DNA of 64,000 bases, taken from Geomonas limicola. Lineage in GTDB: Bacteria > Desulfobacterota > Desulfuromonadia > Geobacterales > Geobacteraceae. Position 1 is the first letter of the stretch. Each line of letters opens with the position of its first letter. The position numbers were made by a program, and so were the translations under genes. The notes below the pieces were generated by a model that saw nothing but the letters and a program-made list of their open reading frames with translations, did no database searches and was not told the DNA's origin. The stretch is taken from positions 496,001 through 560,000 of the forward strand of contig NZ_BLXZ01000002.1 in assembly GCF_014193675.1 (NCBI RefSeq). The letters run 5' to 3'. This document shows, one piece after another, positions 25,554 to 33,825 of the stretch.

Positions 25554-26003
25554 ATGTCGAAAACGGCCAACAACGTCTTGGTGCTGGTACTGCCAGCTAT
25601 CGCGCTCCTTTTCCTGATCCAGATGGTCCCCTACGGCAAGAATCTGGTAAATCCGCCGGTGATCAACGAGCCGATCTGGGACAGCGCGGAGACGCGGGCA
25701 CTTGCCAAGCGGGCCTGCTTCGATTGTCATAGCCACGAGACGGTGCGCCCGCGCTACTCGATGTTCGCACCGATATCCTGGTTGATCCAGTGGGATGTCG
25801 ATCGGGGGCGCGATGAGTTGAACTTCTCGGATTGGCGAAACGGGGCGCGCGAGGCTGAGCGTGCCGACAAGATCCGTGGGGAGATCACCGGCGGGGAGAT
25901 GCCGCCGCTCCCTTACCGCATGATACACCCGACTGCGCGGCTGACCGAGAGCGAAAGGCAGCTGCTCATCAAAGGGTTGAACAAAACCACCTCGGGCCGG
26001 TAA
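25554..26003 (+). CDS. haem-binding domain protein (Haem_bd family)
   Basis: A 149-residue membrane-anchored protein. An N-terminal hydrophobic segment (about residues 7-25) is followed by IWDSAETRALAKRACFDCHSHETVRP, with one CxxCH haem c site (Cys55, Cys58, His59), and by the GGEMPPLPYRMIHPTARL block typical of the DUF/Haem_bd family. It probably sits in the periplasm attached to the inner membrane and may carry electrons or sense redox state. The ATG follows GGGAGGTGGTAGGG. It is a single gene with its own promoter. Confidence 0.82.
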   Translation: MSKTANNVLVLVLPAIALLFLIQMVPYGKNLVNPPVINEPIWDSAETRALAKRACFDCHSHETVRPRYSMFAPISWLIQWDVDRGRDELNFSDWRNGAREAERADKIRGEITGGEMPPLPYRMIHPTARLTESERQLLIKGLNKTTSGR

Positions 26004-26029
26004 GCGGTATCTGCCTCACCGGCTCTCTG

Positions 26030-26554
26030 CTAAGGGCGATAACCGCTGCCTATGGCCGAGAAGGGGAGGGAAAGCTTAAGCTGCGGTACCTGCCTGGCGA
26101 TGCAGGCGGTAAAGGTATTGCTGTTGGGGCCTGGGAAGGCCTTGTAGGTTTCGGGCCAGGGGTAGGAGCGGGCGGCCTTGTCGACCGCATCAATCATGTC
26201 ATCCACATCTGCGCCGCGGTGTTCGACCAAAAGCCGCGGCTTCTCGCCAAACCAGTAGCGATCGGGGGCATCCTTCTCGATCCGCACCAGCGAAAGTCCG
26301 CTATACAACCTCCAGCCGATCACCTCGTACACCGTATAGTTTGATTCACCGGTATGTTTGGCCGCCACCCAGGTATGGATGGCGAACCAGCCGCGCCAGC
26401 CCCAGGTGGGAGCGCCGTACACCTGCAACACCGCCTCGCGGGTTACCTTGGGGTCCGGTGCGATACCGGCGGGCTCCCGACTCGCCGTGCGCCAGTCCTT
26501 GGCGGCGCAGCCCGAGATAAAAAGGATCAGAAATCCAAGAGCTAGTGGTCTCAC
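26030..26554 (-). CDS. DUF3750 lipoprotein
   Basis: A 174-residue protein with a signal peptide ending in the lipobox LFISGC. The body has VYGAPTWGWRGWFAIHTWVA, EVIGWRLY, YWFGEKPRLLVEHRG and PWPETYKAFPGPNSNTFTAC, which match the DUF3750 family of envelope proteins with a predicted NlpC/P60-related or lipase-like fold and an invariant NSNTF segment. The activity is unproven. It lies at the 3' end of the respiratory operon, same strand, about 63 bases upstream of the copper ATPase stop's far side, so it may be read from the operon's read-through. Confidence 0.75.
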   Translation of the reverse strand: MRPLALGFLILFISGCAAKDWRTASREPAGIAPDPKVTREAVLQVYGAPTWGWRGWFAIHTWVAAKHTGESNYTVYEVIGWRLYSGLSLVRIEKDAPDRYWFGEKPRLLVEHRGADVDDMIDAVDKAARSYPWPETYKAFPGPNSNTFTACIARQVPQLKLSLPFSAIGSGYRP

Positions 26555-26617
26555 GCGTCGTTCCTCCCAACAGTAGTGACCACTGATTATGCTACCGTTG
26601 CGGAAGACGAGTCAACT

Positions 26618-28750
26618 CTACGAAGCAGGGGATACCAGGGGTTGTGCGGGGGAAACCAGCTGGGGCTGCACCGTGGCGGTCTGGTCCACCCGGTCGGGAA
26701 ACCGGCTGATCCGCAGCGAGTTGCCGAGTACGGTGAGGCTGGAAAGCACCATGGCGACTGCGGCGAGCAGCGGGTGCAGCGCACCGGCGACGGCGGCAGC
26801 GACGGCCAGGGTATTGTACAGGAAGCTCCAGCCAAGGTTTTGCCGAACGATGCGGCCGGTGGCCCGGCTCAGGTGAACCAGCCAGGGTACCTGATCGAGG
26901 CGGTCGGAGAGCATGACAACCTTCCCGGCCAGGCGGGCGAGATCGGTCCCCGAGCCGAAGGCGATGCCGACATCCGCGGCCGCCAAGGCAGGTGCGTCGT
27001 TGATGCCGTCACCCACCATGGCGACTACCCGCCCGGAAGCCGCTTCCTTAGCGAGCGCGGCGATCTTTTGATGCGGGGTGCAGGGCGCCTCGACGCGGGA
27101 AATCCCGAGTTCGGCAGCTGCCGCCGTGGCAGCGGGGGCCCGGTCCCCGGAAAGGAGCGCGACGGGGATGCCGAGGGTTTGCAGGCCGGCCAGGCAGGCG
27201 ACCGCCTCGGGTCGCAGGGCATCCTGCAAAACCAGGCGTGCCACGAGAAGCGCATCGAAAGCAACGTCGACGACGCTGGCCGCGTCGGGGAGCGAAGCGT
27301 CGCCGGCCACTTCGGCACCAGGAACGAGAAAACCGGGACTCCCGACGGTGACCTGCTTCACGATCTGCTGATAGGTGGTGAGACCGCTCAAGCCGCAGCC
27401 CGGCACGACCTCGACGAAGCTTGCGACAGCGGGGGGAAGCTGACGCCCCCGCGCCTCCCGCACCAGGGCCCGGGCCAATAGGTGTTCGCTTGCCGTCTCC
27501 AACCCCGCTACCCTCGCCAGGATTTCCCCCTCGTCAACCTCTCCGGAAAGGACCCGCACCTCGCGCAGCACCGGCTGGCCGGTCGTCAGCGTCCCCGTTT
27601 TGTCGAAGAAAAACAGGTTCACCGCGGCAAGCCGCTCGAGGACCGCCCCGCCGCGCACCACGATGCCGGCTCGCGCGGCGCGGGCCATGGCAAGCGCGGT
27701 GGCGAGCGGGGTGGCGATCCCCACGGTGCAGGGGCAGGCGACCACCAGCACCGAAAGGGCACTCAGCAGGCCGCGGGAAGAGTATCCGGCGAGATGCCAT
27801 CCGAAAAACGTGGCGAAGGCGATACCCAGGATGACGGGGGTGAACCAGCCGGCGCTGCGTTCGGCCAGCCGTTGTGCCCGGCTGGGCTGTGACCAGGCCT
27901 CCTGGATCAGGGAGACGATGCCGCGCAGCAAGAGATCGTCGCCGGTCCGCTCCGCCTGTACCAGCAGCGTTCCGATGCCGTTCACCGTGCCGGCGATGAC
28001 CGAATCGCCGGGGCGGCAGACCCGCGGCAGGAATTCTCCGGTAAAGGCCGCCTCTTCGAGGGTGCTCATCCCTTCCATGATCCTGCCATCGACCGCGACC
28101 CGCTCACCCGGCCGGATCCGGATCAGGTCCCCGGGCTGGAGTTCTGCGATGGAGACTTCGCAAACCGAGGAGCAGGAGACCCGCAGGGCGCTGGTGGGAA
28201 GCAGGGAAAGCATGCCGGTGAGCAGATCCGAGGCCTTGGCCTTGGCGGTGGATTCCAGGAGCTTGCCCGCGGTCACCAGGACCGGGAGCATGGTGGCGGT
28301 GTCGAAGTACACCTCTCCGGAACCCTTAAGGGTAGTGAAGGCGCTCACGCCGTAGGCGCTCAAGGAGCCGAGGGCGATGAGGGCATCGAGGCTCATCCTG
28401 TGGCTGGCAAGTTCCCGCTGGGCGCCCGCCAGGAACGGGGGGAGCAGGACCGCAAGCGCCGGCGTAGCCAGGCAGAACAGGATCAGGCGAAAGGTGGGGA
28501 CCAGGTGCGGCGCCACGCTGTCGGTGTAGAGCAGCAGCGAGACCATCATGACGTTCATTGCCAGAAGCGAGCCGAGGCCCAGGCGCAGCAGGTGCCCGTT
28601 CTGCTCCCCGCGCTCGGTGCCGATGATCCGGGCCACCAGCCTGCAGGCCGAACAGCAGTAGAGAGCGGCAGCGCCGCGGGCGAGCCGGGAGGGAACCGGC
28701 AGCCCGCAGTGAGCGCAGGTGGCGGTAAGCGTGCTAGTTGTTGGGTGCAT
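26618..28750 (-). CDS. ccoI: CcoI/CopA-type heavy-metal P1B ATPase
   Basis: A 710-residue copper-translocating P-type ATPase. The N-terminus has the CcoI-type cysteine region ATCAHCGLP and YCCSACR in place of a usual HMA domain. Membrane helices follow; the ion site is CPCTVGIATP, the phosphorylation site DKTGTLTTG, and the hinge GDGINDAPALAAADVG. CcoI/FixI exports Cu needed to assemble the CuB centre of cbb3 oxidases. It is the last gene of the oxidase operon and overlaps the SafE-like gene by 17 bases, which supports that role. Copper specificity is inferred from CPC. Confidence 0.9.
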   Translation of the reverse strand: MHPTTSTLTATCAHCGLPVPSRLARGAAALYCCSACRLVARIIGTERGEQNGHLLRLGLGSLLAMNVMMVSLLLYTDSVAPHLVPTFRLILFCLATPALAVLLPPFLAGAQRELASHRMSLDALIALGSLSAYGVSAFTTLKGSGEVYFDTATMLPVLVTAGKLLESTAKAKASDLLTGMLSLLPTSALRVSCSSVCEVSIAELQPGDLIRIRPGERVAVDGRIMEGMSTLEEAAFTGEFLPRVCRPGDSVIAGTVNGIGTLLVQAERTGDDLLLRGIVSLIQEAWSQPSRAQRLAERSAGWFTPVILGIAFATFFGWHLAGYSSRGLLSALSVLVVACPCTVGIATPLATALAMARAARAGIVVRGGAVLERLAAVNLFFFDKTGTLTTGQPVLREVRVLSGEVDEGEILARVAGLETASEHLLARALVREARGRQLPPAVASFVEVVPGCGLSGLTTYQQIVKQVTVGSPGFLVPGAEVAGDASLPDAASVVDVAFDALLVARLVLQDALRPEAVACLAGLQTLGIPVALLSGDRAPAATAAAAELGISRVEAPCTPHQKIAALAKEAASGRVVAMVGDGINDAPALAAADVGIAFGSGTDLARLAGKVVMLSDRLDQVPWLVHLSRATGRIVRQNLGWSFLYNTLAVAAAVAGALHPLLAAVAMVLSSLTVLGNSLRISRFPDRVDQTATVQPQLVSPAQPLVSPAS

Positions 28751-29489
28751 GGGTATCCTTCTGGCAGCAGTCCGATACGGAAGCAGCCGGGGTGTGAGCC
28801 GTGGGGTGGGCGGTACAGCCGAACAGGTGATGAAAGAGGGCGCTGCCGCGCAGCAGCGTCACGATCCCCAAAAGTACCAAGAGGACCGCGCCGGCCTTGG
28901 GGCGCCACAGACGGCGCAGGGCGGGACCCTGGGCGAGGCTTCCCAGCACGACCAGCGGCAGCGAGGTGCCGAGCCCCAGCCCCGCGAAAGTCGCCATCCC
29001 GACGGCCACCGAGCCGGAATGCAGGGCATAGGCGAGGAAGGCGAGGACGATGGGGCAGGGGAGCAAGCCGGAACAGACCCCAAGCAGCAGCGCGCCGGTG
29101 GGGCCGGGGGTGACCAGAAAGCGCCCGGCGATGCTGCCGAGCACCTCGTACAGCAATCCGCCGCGGGGCTCAGCGCCCGGCTTGAGGCCGAGCAGGTGCA
29201 GGCCGGCAGCGAGGAACGCGGCTCCGGTCAGATACCCCAAAAGGCGCTGCAATAGGGAAAGCTCGGGGTGAAAGGCGACCAGGGAAAAGCCGGTGAAGCC
29301 GGCGGAGGCACCGAGGAACAGGTAGCTGAAGAGCTTGCCCACCAGCCAGCAGAGTGGTCGATAGTTCCGGTCCTGTTCGCTCCCGGAGAGCCGCAGCAGG
29401 AAAGGACCGCACATGCCGAGACAGTGGGCGAAACCGGCCAGGCCGCCGACCAGACCGGTCAGGAGGTGCTGTGACAATGTGCCGGTCAT
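28734..29489 (-). CDS. TauE/SafE-like membrane protein (cbb3 biogenesis)
   Basis: A 251-residue membrane protein with about six helices and the family motif GLAGFAHCLGMCGPF near residue 17, a second VCSGLLPCPIVLAFLAYAL near residue 117, and a His/Cys-rich C-terminal tail (HHLFGC...DCCQKD). Cysteines in helices plus the tail suggest metal transfer. Proteins of this family regularly accompany cbb3 oxidase genes, next to ccoI, and help cytochrome c or copper centre assembly. Overlaps with both neighbours show tight translational coupling. Confidence 0.82.
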   Translation of the reverse strand: MTGTLSQHLLTGLVGGLAGFAHCLGMCGPFLLRLSGSEQDRNYRPLCWLVGKLFSYLFLGASAGFTGFSLVAFHPELSLLQRLLGYLTGAAFLAAGLHLLGLKPGAEPRGGLLYEVLGSIAGRFLVTPGPTGALLLGVCSGLLPCPIVLAFLAYALHSGSVAVGMATFAGLGLGTSLPLVVLGSLAQGPALRRLWRPKAGAVLLVLLGIVTLLRGSALFHHLFGCTAHPTAHTPAASVSDCCQKDTHAPNN

Positions 29490-29977
29490 GGTCGGGTCAG
29501 GGAGCGTACCAGGAGTGCCAGGTACCAGCGATGTTCGGGCGGGACCACGCGCAGCAGCACGGGCTCGTGGCCGATGCCGGTCAGCATGGCGCGCAGCAGT
29601 TCGCCGTCGCGCAACGAGGCGGTGTGGGTGCTGCGCAGGTCTGCGGGGCGGGGGATGTAGCTCTGTCCGACCGGGCCGTCGCCGGTACCGGCATCGCCGT
29701 GACAGAAGACGCAGTAGTAGGTGTAGTAAACCCGGGCGCGGGACAGGTTATCCGCGGTTGCCGGCAGCGGGTTCGTGAGGCGTGCCGCCTCCGCAGCGGT
29801 GGGGAGCCGGTCTACCGGAAGAGCGGGCTGGGTGCCGGCAGGGATGCTCGGCAGGTTCATCTGGAACTCCCGGATGTGGTGTTGCGAGCGCATGCGGGGG
29901 CCCTCGTAGAGCACGAAGAACATGAGCCCGGCGACCAAGAGGGGGGGCACCAGCAGCAGGGGGATAAGCTTTTTCAT
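29486..29977 (-). CDS. monohaem cytochrome c, candidate ActE-like electron carrier
   Basis: A 163-residue membrane-anchored cytochrome c. Residues 1-25 form a transmembrane anchor. The single haem site is CVFCH (Cys89, Cys92, His93) within YYTYYCVFCHGDAGTGDGP, and the later GHEPVLLRVVPPEHRWYLA supplies the distal ligand region. The RG-x-x-Y-Y-x-x-YC-x-x-CHG-x-x-G pattern resembles ActE of alternative complex III and also cbb3 CcoP-type domains. ActE is otherwise missing from this operon, so this is the likely exit for electrons from ACIII to the oxidase; that is an inference. It overlaps its neighbours by 4 bases on both sides. Confidence 0.75.
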   Translation of the reverse strand: MKKLIPLLLVPPLLVAGLMFFVLYEGPRMRSQHHIREFQMNLPSIPAGTQPALPVDRLPTAAEAARLTNPLPATADNLSRARVYYTYYCVFCHGDAGTGDGPVGQSYIPRPADLRSTHTASLRDGELLRAMLTGIGHEPVLLRVVPPEHRWYLALLVRSLTRP

Positions 29978-30270
29978 CGCGCTGCTCCCCCGCCGGATTG
30001 CTGCGGATTGTCCGGCAGCGGTTGCGCCTCGGGAAGCCGCGGCAATTGGCGACGCGGGGCTGCCGGAACCCGCGGTTCCTCGGTCGAGAAGATCGATTCG
30101 GCAGGCGTATCGGGGAGCTGACCGAAATCCCACCGGCGCTCGACGTCGGGCACGATGCAGTAGACGAGCCAGCCGAAACCCATGATGGAGGCGCTGAACA
30201 GCAGGACGACCACCCAACTCCAGGGAGCCGGCATTTCGTGATCTTCGGCGTACCATTTCGATCCGGGCAT
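29974..30270 (-). CDS. small single-helix membrane protein of the oxidase operon
   Basis: A 98-residue protein with one transmembrane segment (about residues 16-40) after APWSWVVVLLF, and a proline-, glutamine- and arginine-rich C-terminal half. The N-terminal part resembles the membrane anchor of CcoP. It overlaps the monohaem cytochrome gene by 4 bases (ATGA). Because a standard CcoP is missing from the operon, it may be an anchor subunit that works with that cytochrome; this is an inference. Confidence 0.6.
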   Translation of the reverse strand: MPGSKWYAEDHEMPAPWSWVVVLLFSASIMGFGWLVYCIVPDVERRWDFGQLPDTPAESIFSTEEPRVPAAPRRQLPRLPEAQPLPDNPQQSGGGAAR

Positions 30271-30279
30271 CGGTTCACC

Positions 30280-30558
30280 TCACCAGTTGGGGGGCATCAG
30301 GGAGCGCAGGACCAGGGACGTGATGGTGTAGGCGGCGCTGGCCAGCGACACCAGGATGATGGTCCAGGGAACTATGGCGATAAAGGCGCGCAGGAAGGAG
30401 CCGACACCTTTGACCTGGATTCCCTCGGCCTTTTTCTCCTCTTCCTTCGGACGCCACATCGCGGAGTAGGTGAGGCAGAACAGGAGCATGAGCGCGGTCC
30501 CGGTCAGGAGCGTGGCGACGATCCACTGATTCTGCAGCACGTACAGGTTGAAGGTCAT
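30280..30558 (-). CDS. small two-helix membrane protein of the oxidase operon
   Basis: A 92-residue protein with two transmembrane segments (about residues 12-33 and 56-82) joined by a charged loop (KEEEKKAEG). The start overlaps the CcoS-like stop by 4 bases. I do not recognise a family. The tight packing with oxidase genes points to a subunit or assembly factor. Confidence 0.6.
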   Translation of the reverse strand: MTFNLYVLQNQWIVATLLTGTALMLLFCLTYSAMWRPKEEEKKAEGIQVKGVGSFLRAFIAIVPWTIILVSLASAAYTITSLVLRSLMPPNW

Positions 30559-30767
30559 GATCCTGATCTCCCGGTTAACGCCTCTTCTTGCGGATCATCC
30601 GCAGCGGGGATGCCGCTCATCAGGGGGAGGTAGCGGGCGCGGTCCTGGTCGGTGAACTGGTTGCGGCGGATGGCCCAGAGAAAAAAGCTGGCGATGCAGA
30701 TGAGCATCAGCACCAGAAAGCCAAGCCACATGAAGAGAAAGGTCGTTCCTTCCCAAGGACTGTCCAT
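30555..30767 (-). CDS. ccoS: CcoS-like cbb3 oxidase assembly protein
   Basis: A 70-residue protein with one N-terminal transmembrane helix (about residues 8-28) followed by SFFLWAIRRNQFTDQDRARY, which matches the CcoS family block (FFWAIKRGQFDDLD...). CcoS helps put copper and haem into the cbb3 core subunit. The ATG at 30767 follows GGAGGATCGGG. It is separated from the dihaem subunit upstream by 229 bases that contain a repeat, unlike the overlapping genes downstream. Confidence 0.75.
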   Translation of the reverse strand: MDSPWEGTTFLFMWLGFLVLMLICIASFFLWAIRRNQFTDQDRARYLPLMSGIPAADDPQEEALTGRSGS

Positions 30768-30869
30768 ACCCGATCCTCCACGAAATCCTCGCAATACCGA
30801 CACACGTCTCACTACTTTTCAGCTAAAGCGGTGGCTTTTCACCATCATTCCCCGCCTCCCACCAACTCT

Positions 30870-30894
30870 CCCTCGCCCTCCGGGAGGGGGAGGG
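30870..30894 (+). repeat. REP-like intergenic repeat, copy 1
   Basis: A 25-base palindromic CCCTC/GAGGG sequence, CCCTCGCCCTCCGGGAGGGG and five more bases. The complement of 33780-33804 matches it at 22 of 25 positions. It lies between two operon genes and could form a hairpin in the mRNA. Confidence 0.5.
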
Positions 30895-30996
30895 GTGAGG
30901 GCGCTGCCATTCAGGAAAGGCCAAAGGGACGGGGTTCTCCGTGTTTCTATCACCTGGCGTGCACCGACTAAACCAGACAGTGGCTGGCCTCCCCCC

Positions 30997-31995
30997 CTAC
31001 TTCCCCGTCCCCGCCCCTTCCTGTCCCGGTTGCGGGTAGCGGTTTTGCCACGGCTCTTCGTAGGAGGCATCGATGCCGCGCGGGTCGATGTTCGCGTCCG
31101 TGTACCCTACGAAGCTCACGCCCAGGTAGTTCGCGAGGTCCCAGATCTTCTCCGATTCCAGGTGTTTCTTGAAGTAGGGCATCCCGGTACCGGTGATGCC
31201 GTTCATGATCTGGTAGTAGAAGATCCCGCCGATGTAGCGGTTCTCCACCAGGTGCCGGCGCAGGGTGGTGAAATTGAGCGGCGGCGGGTTCATGTAGCGA
31301 AACGCGGGCCCTTTGCCGTCTCCGACCGGCCCGTGGCAGTTGATGCAGAACTCCTGGTAGATCCTTTTGCCGCGTTGCAGTGAGGCCTCGCTTGCCGGGT
31401 AGGGGTTGGGCATGCGGCGCCAGACCTCGGGCACCTGGCTGTGCAGCCACTCCACGTTGGCGTCGAGACCGGAGGCATAGGCCGCGGCGGCCGGCGTCTT
31501 CCAGTACCGCTGCCGCGCCACGCGTGCGTCGGCCGCCTTGAGCCCCAGGGCCTGGACGTAGGCGGTCAGTTGCCGGATCTCCACCGGGCCCAGGAACTCC
31601 CAGGACGGCATGAGCGAAATGGGGCTCGTGAAGCGGGGGTTGACGAAGTGCGCCAGGTGCCAGTCGTCCGGGTGTTCCCCCCCTTCTTGGGAGAGGTCCG
31701 GCCCGGTGCGCTCGCTCCCCAAGATGGCCGGTTCCTGACCGACGTAATCGCCGCTCTTGGCGATCCGCTCGGCGCCGATGTCCCAGTCGTTGATCCGGAT
31801 GTAGAGCGAATGGCAGTAGCTGCAGCCGTTACGCACGTAGAGCCGGTGCCCCGCCTCTTCCTCGGCGGTCAGCGGCCGCCAGATCTCGGAGGGGGTCTCT
31901 TTCATGGTGAGCGAAGGGATTCCGACGATGATGAAGGCGGAGGCCCAAAAGACCAGGAGCGCACCGACGATGAGCAGGGCCGGGGTCATCTTCAT
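30997..31995 (-). CDS. ccoO: dihaem cbb3-type cytochrome oxidase subunit (CcoO-like fused to a cytochrome c domain)
   Basis: A 332-residue protein with an N-terminal anchor (about residues 6-24). Haem site 1 is CSYCH (58-62) in YVRNGCSYCHSLYIR, the CcoO signature; the following LGSERTGPDLSQEGGEHPDD is also CcoO-type. Haem site 2 is CINCH (217-221) in a second cytochrome c domain that ends with GITGTGMPYFKKHLESEKIW. The usual cbb3 layout has CcoO with one haem and CcoP with two; here one haem of CcoP appears to be fused to CcoO. Its start overlaps the CcoN-like stop by 4 bases. Confidence 0.85.
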   Translation of the reverse strand: MKMTPALLIVGALLVFWASAFIIVGIPSLTMKETPSEIWRPLTAEEEAGHRLYVRNGCSYCHSLYIRINDWDIGAERIAKSGDYVGQEPAILGSERTGPDLSQEGGEHPDDWHLAHFVNPRFTSPISLMPSWEFLGPVEIRQLTAYVQALGLKAADARVARQRYWKTPAAAAYASGLDANVEWLHSQVPEVWRRMPNPYPASEASLQRGKRIYQEFCINCHGPVGDGKGPAFRYMNPPPLNFTTLRRHLVENRYIGGIFYYQIMNGITGTGMPYFKKHLESEKIWDLANYLGVSFVGYTDANIDPRGIDASYEEPWQNRYPQPGQEGAGTGK

Positions 31996-33383
31996 GAGGC
32001 TTCCTCCGCCCGCAGCAGCTCGACCGGCTGCAGCTCACGTCCTTGGCGCAGGGTCAGGTAGAGGTTGTACAGGCCGATGAGCGAGCCGCCCAGGATGAAG
32101 ATCCCGGAGGCGGCGCGGGAGATCATAAAGGGCGCGATCTCGGGGAGCACCCGGTAGACCGTCTCGCCGTTGTGCCAGGCGCTCCCCTGGATGAGGCCTG
32201 CGGTGGTGAGCACCAGGAAAAACGCCGTGAGCCCGAAGGTGATCAGGCCGAACTGCAGGTTGACCAGGCGCTGCGAGTAGATCTCGCGCCCGCTCACCAG
32301 CGGCAGGATGTGCCACATGGCCCCCAGCGCGATGTAGCCCCCAAAACCGAGCATGGCGATGTGGGCGTGCCCCACGGTCCAGTTGTTGAAGTGGGTCACC
32401 CGCTGCAGGTAGGGGAGCGACTGCAAGGGGCCCTGGATGCAGGTGATCAGGTACCAGACGATCCCTCCCATGACCAACCGCCCCGCCGGATCTCCCCAGA
32501 CCCGTTGCCCTTCCTGGCGCGCCGTCAGCCAGAGGTTCAAAACCACGATGGAGACCGGGACGACCATGGCGATGGAATCCACCACCGAGACCGTCTTCAG
32601 CCAGTTGGGGATCGGGGACTGCAGCACGTGGTGCCCGCCGATGTGGGTGTAGAGGGCGACCAGGAACCAGAAGCCGGCCAGCGACAGGGTATGCGAATTG
32701 AGCGGCGTCCTGGTGATGCGCGGAATGACGAAGTAGGCGGCACCGGTCGCCAGGGGGGTGATCAAGAGGCCCGGGAGGTTGTGCCCCCAGAACCAGAGAA
32801 AGATCGAGTCGATGAGCCCCGGCATCGCGCCGGTCGAGGGGTGCCAGACCACGTTCGAGATCGGGTAGTTGCCGGCGGTCCAGAGAAAGGCGGCGACGAA
32901 GTACCAGACCGAGACGTAGAGCTGCTGCTCGGTGCGCTGCACGATGGTCATGACCAGGTTGTAGATCAGGAGCACCACCGCGAGCATGAGGGAGATGTCG
33001 GCGATCCAGATGTACTCGTTGTACTCGCGCCCCTGGGTGTAGGCGAAGGAAAACCCGAGCGGACCGCTGGCCACGGTGAGGTTCCAGAACAGAAAGCTGA
33101 GCCACCCCAGCGGCTCGGAGTAGAGCCGGGTGCGCAGGAGGGCCGGGAGGTAGTAGAGCCCGCAACCGGTCAGCATGGTGCCGGTGAAGCCGTAGAGCAT
33201 GGTGTTGACGTGGATGGGGCGCTCGCGACCGAACACCAGGAAGGGGATGTTGGAGAAGAACTCCGGCGCGACCAGGTGGATCGCGGAAACCATCCCGTAG
33301 AGCGCCCCCACCACGAACCAGACGGCTCCGGCGATCAAGAAGGCGAGTGCGGCACTTTGCGGTTTTTTGACGAAGGCGAACAT
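31992..33383 (-). CDS. ccoN: cbb3-type haem-copper oxidase subunit I
   Basis: A 463-residue membrane protein, about 12 helices, that reduces oxygen. Ligand histidines are visible: His58 in GRERPIHVNTM (low-spin haem), His201 in WGHNLPG with His251/252 in YTHIGGHH (CuB), and His331 and His339/341 in THFNNWTVGHAHIAM (haems). Tyr245 in LYTHIGGHH is at the place of the cross-linked tyrosine of cbb3 enzymes. NO reductase subunits are related, but the Tyr and the copper-assembly genes favour an oxidase. It is followed by the dihaem subunit with a 4-base overlap and preceded by GGAGAGCGC. Confidence 0.88.
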   Translation of the reverse strand: MFAFVKKPQSAALAFLIAGAVWFVVGALYGMVSAIHLVAPEFFSNIPFLVFGRERPIHVNTMLYGFTGTMLTGCGLYYLPALLRTRLYSEPLGWLSFLFWNLTVASGPLGFSFAYTQGREYNEYIWIADISLMLAVVLLIYNLVMTIVQRTEQQLYVSVWYFVAAFLWTAGNYPISNVVWHPSTGAMPGLIDSIFLWFWGHNLPGLLITPLATGAAYFVIPRITRTPLNSHTLSLAGFWFLVALYTHIGGHHVLQSPIPNWLKTVSVVDSIAMVVPVSIVVLNLWLTARQEGQRVWGDPAGRLVMGGIVWYLITCIQGPLQSLPYLQRVTHFNNWTVGHAHIAMLGFGGYIALGAMWHILPLVSGREIYSQRLVNLQFGLITFGLTAFFLVLTTAGLIQGSAWHNGETVYRVLPEIAPFMISRAASGIFILGGSLIGLYNLYLTLRQGRELQPVELLRAEEAS

Positions 33384-33443
33384 GCGCTCTCCAAAGGTGG
33401 GTCCAGGAACCAGGACTCCCGGTGCCGGCGACGCTGCTTCTGG

Positions 33444-33692
33444 CTACTTGGTGCAGACCACGCCGCGGGACGGGTCGTCGGACGAGCAGCTGTACTTGCT
33501 GCTGGGGGTCTCGGCGGTCCAGCTGAGCGAGGTGCCATTGCGGATCACGTCGGACACCTTGATCTGGTTGGGCGCCCAGCCTACGCCGATCGCCTCGGCG
33601 GACTGCTTTTGCAGGTTCCGCGTTGCGGCGCTGGTGCAGCCGAAAGCGACCGAAATGCCGAGCAGTGCTGCTGTGAACAGATGTCTTTTCAT
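33444..33692 (-). CDS. small lipoprotein within the respiratory operon
   Basis: An 82-residue protein with a signal peptide and lipobox VAFGC (residues 14-18), a mature part with AEAIGVGWAPNQIKVSDV and two further cysteines near the C-terminus (KYSCSSDD, VVCTK). The ATG at 33692 follows AAGGAG. I do not recognise a family. It lies between actA and ccoN, so it may be an accessory protein of the oxidase supercomplex. Confidence 0.65.
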   Translation of the reverse strand: MKRHLFTAALLGISVAFGCTSAATRNLQKQSAEAIGVGWAPNQIKVSDVIRNGTSLSWTAETPSSKYSCSSDDPSRGVVCTK

Positions 33693-33779
33693 GTGCGGGC
33701 TCCTTCGCGAACCTCTCGTGCGGATCAACATGCGCTGCTTGGTGCGAGCTCGTTCTGCAACCTGTCCGACCGGAACCGA

Positions 33780-33804
33780 CTCTCCCTCTCCCAGAGGGCG
33801 AGGG
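33780..33804 (-). repeat. REP-like intergenic repeat, copy 2
   Basis: Inverted relative to 30870-30894, with 22 of 25 bases identical, and located between the pentahaem gene and the small lipoprotein gene. Confidence 0.5.
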
Positions 33805-33825
33805 GTTCCGAACGGCGAGGTGTCG

